Assembly: GCA_019241915.1 (NCBI GenBank)
Contig: JAFAWI010000638.1
Coordinates: 1-9,152, forward strand
Length of the DNA stretch: 9,152 bases
DNA from: Alphaproteobacteria bacterium
Lineage (GTDB): Bacteria; Pseudomonadota; Alphaproteobacteria; ATCC43930; CGMCC-115725
Direction: 5' to 3'
The position numbers and the translations under genes were made by a program. Of this stretch, positions 5,350-9,152 are shown one piece after another (position 1 is the first letter of the stretch; each line of letters begins with the position of its first letter). The notes beneath the pieces are model-generated. The model did no database searches. It was given only the letters and a program-made list of their open reading frames with translations, and was not told the origin of the DNA.

Positions 5350-6189
5350 TCAGCGGCGCTGCTGGCGGCGCAGGAAGTCGATGAACAGCGCGGCGAGCAG
5401 CCCTTCTTTTTTCTCCCAGTCCTCGAACGCGACATCGACGTCCATGCGGTCCTCGGCGAAGACTTCGTGGTACTCGCTGTTCGGCATCAGCCGATGCGCC
5501 GCCTGGCCGGGGTACCGCGGATGGACGCGGTCGTTGCCCGGGATCACGCAGGCCGGCACCGTCATCGCGCGCAGATCCGCCGGCGAAAGGCCGATGACGG
5601 CCTGCTCGGAGCCGGCGTTGAAGCTGTCGCGCCACCGGGTCATGCGGGCGATGAAGTCCTGCGCCTCCATCGCTATCAGCGCCTCCCGGCTCGCCGGGTT
5701 GGCCGCGATGACCTCGCTCCAATGCTCCATCGCGCACACTGCGGCCATGCCGCCGCGCGTCGCCGCGTCGATGTGCGAGGTGTAGTACTGGTTGGCCAGA
5801 TGCTGCGCCGCGTATTGGCCTCCGGTGACGCGCCACAGCAGCAGCCCGCGCACCGCCTCCGGATGGCGCAGCGTCATGACCATCGCCAGCCGGCACCCCG
5901 ACGAGCTGCCGCCGACATAGGCCGGGAGCGCGTCGAGTTGGCCGAGCAGCGCGTGCAGGTCATCGGCCCACACCTCGTTCTCGCTGTCGCCCTCGATCTT
6001 GACGCTCGACGCGCCGGTGTTGCGCCGGTCGTAGACGATCACGCGGAACCCGGCCTCGGCGATCTTCTCGCCGAGCGGCTTGACCCCGACAAGCCCGCGC
6101 CGACCGCCCGGCTGGAGCGCGATAAACGGCCCGCGGTCGCCGAGGATTTCGTAGCGGATGTCGACGCCGCGAACGTGGGTGACCGGCAT
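5350..6189 (-). CDS. Alpha/beta-fold hydrolase
   Basis: The 279-residue cytoplasmic protein begins MPVTHVRGVDIRYEILGDRG. It shows the core alpha/beta hydrolase order: an oxyanion-hole region (FIALQPGGRRGLVG, 22-35), strand 4 with 'VIVYDRRNTGAS' (50-61), a nucleophile elbow GGSSSG with probable catalytic Ser96, and a late-strand acid Asp220 in VIPGNDRVHP. The catalytic His normally found about 25-30 residues later (in a 'GH' turn) is not evident. That position reads EVFAEDRMD, leaving His223 or His241 as doubtful substitutes. A cap-like helical insert with many aromatics and Met lies at about 120-190. The ATG at 6189 is chosen over an upstream in-frame ATG (6291) because AGGAG lies just before it and the upstream part overlaps the oxidoreductase gene. 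It is 49 bp downstream of that gene on the same strand, so they are probably an operon. The substrate is unknown. Confidence 0.85.
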   Translation of the reverse strand: MPVTHVRGVDIRYEILGDRGPFIALQPGGRRGLVGVKPLGEKIAEAGFRVIVYDRRNTGASSVKIEGDSENEVWADDLHALLGQLDALPAYVGGSSSGCRLAMVMTLRHPEAVRGLLLWRVTGGQYAAQHLANQYYTSHIDAATRGGMAAVCAMEHWSEVIAANPASREALIAMEAQDFIARMTRWRDSFNAGSEQAVIGLSPADLRAMTVPACVIPGNDRVHPRYPGQAAHRLMPNSEYHEVFAEDRMDVDVAFEDWEKKEGLLAALFIDFLRRQQRR

Positions 6190-6238
6190 GGCGCGCGCTC
6201 CTCTGCGTGTGCAACGGTGAAACGATAGCCGATGACGC

Positions 6239-7534
6239 TCAGGCCGGCGAGCCGCCGGCCGAACAAGCGGCCTCGGCCGCGGTGGTGACAAAGTATTTCG
6301 CCAGCAGGTTGGCGTGGGTTTCGGGCGGCAGCGCGCCGGGCGCCTCGATCTGTGCGAGAAAGCCCTTGGTCAGCTCGCGGAAATGCGCGTCGTGGCCGAT
6401 GCGCAGTGCGTCCGGGATGACGATGCGCCACTCGCCGCCGCGCTGTTCGACGCGAAGCCCGTCATACGACGCCGCCAGCGCCGCGATGCGCCGCTCCAAA
6501 GCGGTGCGGATATCGGCAAGCGGCACGACGTAGAGCTGCGGTTTCCATCCTTCGTCGGGGCCGTGGCGCAGTTCGATCCGGGCGCGGCCGCCGCGCCAGG
6601 TCTCGGTGTGGATGTCGCCGCCGCCGACCGGCTCCAGCCAGTCCCACACCATGTCGAGCCCGACATGGATGCCGCGCACCGCATAGCCGAGATTGACGTT
6701 GCACTGATAGGCGAGCGTGCCGCCGGCGACCGCCTCGCCGAGATACTCGGGCCAGTCCATCTCGCCGGTCACCTGGCGGAACTGGGCGAGGTCCATCATC
6801 GTCGGCCAGCGCTTCAGGGCGCCGATCGCGATGTCGCGCCGCCAGTCGAGCGCGTCGCCGGGGAACAGGGTCGTGTGCACGCGGTCGACGAGATGTGTGC
6901 CGATATCGGCCAGTGCATCGCCCTGCTGGCGAATGTCGAAATACCAGGGCGGCCGCGGGTTCGGCACGCCGGACACGATCTTCATCAGATGGTGCACGCT
7001 GGTCATCGCGACCGCCGGCTCCGCCGGCGTGCCGGCGAGCTGCTCGCCGAAAATCTCGGGGTCGTCGTGCAGCTCGCGGGTCAACGAGCGGGTGATCTCG
7101 GCGCGCCCGCCCATCATGTCGAGCACGACCAGCCTTTGTTTCGCCGCGGTTGCGAGCACCGCCTCGAGCGCCGGCAGATCGCTGCGGCGGATGATCATCG
7201 GCTTGTCCGACAGCACGTGCAGCCCGGCCTCGATCGCCTTGCCGATCATGCCGATCTTCTGGTCGTTGCGGCCGGCGAAGATTGCCGCGTCGCCCGGCTT
7301 CTCGTGCACCAACCGGCCGAGGAAATCGGTGCCGGCGTGAATTTCGAGCCGCCAGTGCGTCGGCGTGTCGGTGCGGGTGTTAAAGCGCGCGATCCGCGTC
7401 AGGTAATCGACCAGGTCCGGGCCGACCGGTGCGTAGACATGCACCGCGGGGTCGACATTGCCGTACATCTCCTTCTGCGCCAGCGCGGCATGAAAATGCC
7501 CCGGATCGACGACGATCAGGCGATGCTTTGGCAT
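6239..7534 (-). CDS. Gfo/Idh/MocA-type oxidoreductase of the 'putative oxidoreductase C-terminal domain' subfamily
   Basis: The 431-residue protein begins MPKHRLIVVDPGHFHAALAQ. The usual GxGxxG dinucleotide loop of the family is replaced by DPGHFHA. This matches a subfamily I recall mainly from Bacteroidetes and similar genomes, with 'VYAPVGPDLVDYL' and 'FNTRTDTPTHW' following. The family lysine motif (EKP in most members) is DKP at 110-112 (HVLSDKPMII). A DIGTHLVD motif at 210-217 supplies the candidate catalytic His214. Aromatic-rich segments such as RPPWYFDIRQQG complete the substrate domain. It is probably a soluble NAD(P)-dependent sugar or cyclitol dehydrogenase-like enzyme, but altered cofactor use is possible. 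ATG 7534 is chosen by homology to the family N-terminus; the ribosome binding site is weak. The open frame continues upstream to 8812, antisense to the peptidase gene, and that part is not protein-like. The C-terminus ends in a palindrome-encoded AGGSPA. Confidence 0.87.
   Translation of the reverse strand: MPKHRLIVVDPGHFHAALAQKEMYGNVDPAVHVYAPVGPDLVDYLTRIARFNTRTDTPTHWRLEIHAGTDFLGRLVHEKPGDAAIFAGRNDQKIGMIGKAIEAGLHVLSDKPMIIRRSDLPALEAVLATAAKQRLVVLDMMGGRAEITRSLTRELHDDPEIFGEQLAGTPAEPAVAMTSVHHLMKIVSGVPNPRPPWYFDIRQQGDALADIGTHLVDRVHTTLFPGDALDWRRDIAIGALKRWPTMMDLAQFRQVTGEMDWPEYLGEAVAGGTLAYQCNVNLGYAVRGIHVGLDMVWDWLEPVGGGDIHTETWRGGRARIELRHGPDEGWKPQLYVVPLADIRTALERRIAALAASYDGLRVEQRGGEWRIVIPDALRIGHDAHFRELTKGFLAQIEAPGALPPETHANLLAKYFVTTAAEAACSAGGSPA
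6242..6260. repeat. Perfect 8-bp hairpin inside the 3' end of the oxidoreductase gene
   Basis: GGCCGGCG (6242-6249) and CGCCGGCC (6253-6260) are exact complements around AGC. The hairpin forms the last codons before the stop and encodes the AGGSPA tail. This looks like a REP-like palindrome that has become the end of the reading frame, or a stabilising mRNA structure between the two co-directional genes. Confidence 0.5.
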
Positions 7535-7840
7535 CAACGGGGCCAGAGCAAAAGGCGTCGATCGGCCCAGCGCCCGCGATCGGCGCCAGTGTCGTGCCGG
7601 CCGACGACCCACCAGCGGTTTGCCGACATGCCACCCATCGTCCTCTTGCTTCCGTCCTCTTGTGGTGGCCAGTTTGCGGGCGCGCGACACGCGGCGCAAT
7701 GCCCGGTGCCGCGCGGCACAACCTGGACTTGGCCGAGCTGACCGGCGAAGCACCGTTTTTCTCTGACCGCGTGTTGACCGACATGGATGCACGCATCGCA
7801 TCCGTGCAAGCTGTTTAAGATTTGCAAGGCGGACCGAACG
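7535..7840. promoter_or_regulatory. 306-bp gene-free divergent region before the prolyl oligopeptidase
   Basis: No convincing gene was found here. The stretch separates the minus-strand oxidoreductase from the plus-strand peptidase and must hold both promoters. It contains a perfect 14-base palindrome, GTGCCGCGCGGCAC (7706-7719), and an inverted repeat TGCACG-9-CGTGCA (7788-7793 and 7803-7808) about 33 bases before the peptidase ATG. TTGACC at 7774-7779 is a fair -35 match, with a poor -10 (TCGCAT) 16-17 bases on. TAAGAT at 7816-7821 is an alternative -10 without a good -35. A 39-codon frame from ATG 7699 to 7818 looks somewhat protein-like but has no ribosome binding site. Confidence 0.4.
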
Positions 7841-9152
7841 ATGGCCGAGACGGACCCTTTCCGGTGGCTTGAGGACGTCGACAGCGACAAAGCGCTCGGC
7901 TGGGTGCGCGAGCAGAATGCGCGCACGCTGGCGCTGCTCGAGGCCGACCCGCGCTACCAGGCGCTCTACGACAGCGCCTTGAAGATCATCACCGCCGGGG
8001 ACCGCATCCCCTATCCGAGCTTCTTCGGCCGAGAGTTGGCCAATTTCTGGCAGGATTCGAGCCACGTGCGAGGCGTGTGGCGCAAGACGACGCTCGCTTC
8101 GTACCGGACCGCCGAGCCGGCCTGGCAGACAATCCTCGACATCGATGCGCTGGCCGCCGCCGAGGGCCGGAACTGGGTCTATCACGGCGCGCACGCACTG
8201 CCGCCGGACGACCGGCTGGCGCTGGTCGGCTTGTCCGACGGCGGCAAGGATGCGTCGGAGACGCGCGAGTTCGACACCGTCGCCGGCCGCTTTGTCGACA
8301 ACGGCTTCTTCCTCTCCGAGGGCAAGCAGAGCGCCGCCTGGGTCGACGCCGACACGCTGCTGGTGGGCCGCGACTGGGGGCCGGGGACGCTGACCGCTTC
8401 GGGCTATCCGTACATCGTCAAGCGCTGGCGGCGCGGCACGCCGCTCGCCACGGCCGAGGAGGTGTTTCGCGGGATCGCCGACGATGTCAACGTGCGGCCC
8501 GTCGTGCTGCGCGATCCGGACGGCACGGTGCGCGGCACGCTGGTGTTTCGCGCGCTGACGTTTTTCGAATCCGAAACCTGGCTGCTCGGGCCGGCCGCGC
8601 CGGTTCGCCTGCCGATCCCGCTCAAGTCGCAGCTCCGCGGCTTTGTCTCCGGCCAGGTGCTGTTCACCCTCGACGGAGCGTGGGCGTGGCGTGGCACGAC
8701 GTATCCCGCCGGCGCGCTCATTTCGTTCGACCTCGACGCTGCCCGCGCCGCTCCCGACGCGATCGACCCGCAGATCGTCTATTCGCCCGCGCCGCGCGAA
8801 ACGGTCGAGCACGTCGCGACGACCCGGTCGCGGCTGCTGGTTACGGTCTACCGCAACGTCCAGGGCCGCGCGATCTCGTACCGCTTTGCCGAGGGCCGGT
8901 GGCAGGCGACGCCACTGCCGCTGCCGGACAATGCGTCGGTGTCGCTGGTCTCGACCAGCGACACCGCCGAGCAGGCGTTTCTCGACGTCGCCAGCTACCT
9001 GCTGCCCAACACGCTGTATCTTGCCGATCTCGCGGCCGGCACCGCCGAGCCGGTCAAGGCGATGCCGGCACGGTTCGATGCGTCCGGCGCCGCCGTCGAG
9101 CAGTTTGACGCCACTTCGGCCGACGGGACCCGGATACCGTATTTCGTCGTCC
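7841..9152 (+). CDS. Prolyl oligopeptidase family serine peptidase (S9A), N-terminal part
   Basis: The first 437 codons are present and the gene runs off the window; full-length relatives are about 680-720 residues. The N-terminus (DPFRWLEDVDSDKALGWVRE, then QNARTLALLEADPRYQALYD) is the classic S9A opening. It is followed by RIPYPSFFGRELANFWQDSSHVRGVWRKTTL and a repeating beta-propeller region (for example LVGLSDGGKDASETREFDTV and AAWVDADTLLVGRDWGPG). The final visible residues, ATSADGTRIPYFVV, mark the return to the alpha/beta hydrolase catalytic domain; its Ser-Asp-His triad is outside the window. The family cleaves short proline-containing peptides after Pro, with the propeller excluding large substrates. 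No signal peptide is visible, so it is probably cytoplasmic. ATG 7841 is supported by AAGGCGGA upstream. No frameshift is seen. Confidence 0.94.
   Translation, partial: MAETDPFRWLEDVDSDKALGWVREQNARTLALLEADPRYQALYDSALKIITAGDRIPYPSFFGRELANFWQDSSHVRGVWRKTTLASYRTAEPAWQTILDIDALAAAEGRNWVYHGAHALPPDDRLALVGLSDGGKDASETREFDTVAGRFVDNGFFLSEGKQSAAWVDADTLLVGRDWGPGTLTASGYPYIVKRWRRGTPLATAEEVFRGIADDVNVRPVVLRDPDGTVRGTLVFRALTFFESETWLLGPAAPVRLPIPLKSQLRGFVSGQVLFTLDGAWAWRGTTYPAGALISFDLDAARAAPDAIDPQIVYSPAPRETVEHVATTRSRLLVTVYRNVQGRAISYRFAEGRWQATPLPLPDNASVSLVSTSDTAEQAFLDVASYLLPNTLYLADLAAGTAEPVKAMPARFDASGAAVEQFDATSADGTRIPYFVV

Noticed and set aside
5284..6228. 314-residue plus-strand frame opposite the alpha/beta hydrolase
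   Set aside because: The hydrolase on the minus strand carries the nucleophile elbow and a good ribosome binding site; the opposite frame has no domain pattern.
6314..7741. 475-residue plus-strand frame opposite the oxidoreductase
   Set aside because: It is antisense to a well-matched oxidoreductase and has a typical shadow composition. Its tail in the gap (from ATG 7629) has no ribosome binding site.
7535..8812. N-terminal extension of the oxidoreductase frame to 857 residues on the minus strand
   Set aside because: It runs antisense to the clear prolyl oligopeptidase, is Arg/Ala/Gln-rich with no family pattern, and the oxidoreductase family N-terminus begins at 7534.
8077..9108. 343-residue plus-strand frame within the prolyl oligopeptidase
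   Set aside because: It is the same DNA in a different frame. The S9A frame is continuous and homologous throughout, and this one is Arg-rich.
1..9152. CRISPR array, tRNA, transposon ends or prophage genes
   Set aside because: No spaced direct repeats, cloverleaf-like sequence, transposase motif or phage protein was seen anywhere in the window.

Overview
This is a high-GC bacterial chromosomal window, most likely from an alphaproteobacterium. The basis is the dense GC-rich coding, the frequent GTG starts, and a soluble hybrid histidine kinase of the 'GQITGGIAHDFNNLL' type common in that class. The taxonomic call is inference. No tRNA, rRNA, CRISPR array, transposase or integrase is visible.

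Left end (1-1739): the first 62 codons of a plant-type asparaginase/isoaspartyl peptidase gene (minus strand) diverge from a 14-helix MFS drug-efflux-type transporter (plus strand). The gap between them holds a perfect 13-bp inverted repeat that looks like an operator.

Centre (1633-4555): a signal-transduction block. A soluble hybrid histidine kinase with no recognisable sensor domain (plus strand) diverges from a minus-strand set of three genes. These are a NarL/LuxR-type response regulator, a stand-alone CheY-like receiver 13 bp downstream, and a degenerate receiver paralogue that has lost every phosphorylation-site residue. The last one overlaps the 3' end of the transporter gene tail to tail. 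The block therefore has one kinase and four receiver domains, one of them dead or Glu-substituted. The 190-bp divergent gap carries several short palindromes.

Right of centre (4640-5349): a dodecin gene and a small dimeric alpha/beta-barrel (EthD/NIPSNAP-like) gene, separated by one base and probably translationally coupled. A convergent junction with GC-rich palindromes follows.

Right part (5350-7534): a minus-strand pair. An unusual Gfo/Idh/MocA oxidoreductase with a 'DPGHFHA' N-terminus lies upstream of an alpha/beta hydrolase whose canonical catalytic His is not where expected. Then comes a gene-free stretch of about 306 bp, and the N-terminal 437 codons of a prolyl oligopeptidase (S9A) running off the window on the plus strand.

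The strongest unusual signal is the central cluster. It suggests a cytoplasmic phosphorelay with branched outputs and a possible pseudo-receiver. The remaining genes look like ordinary metabolic and stress functions.
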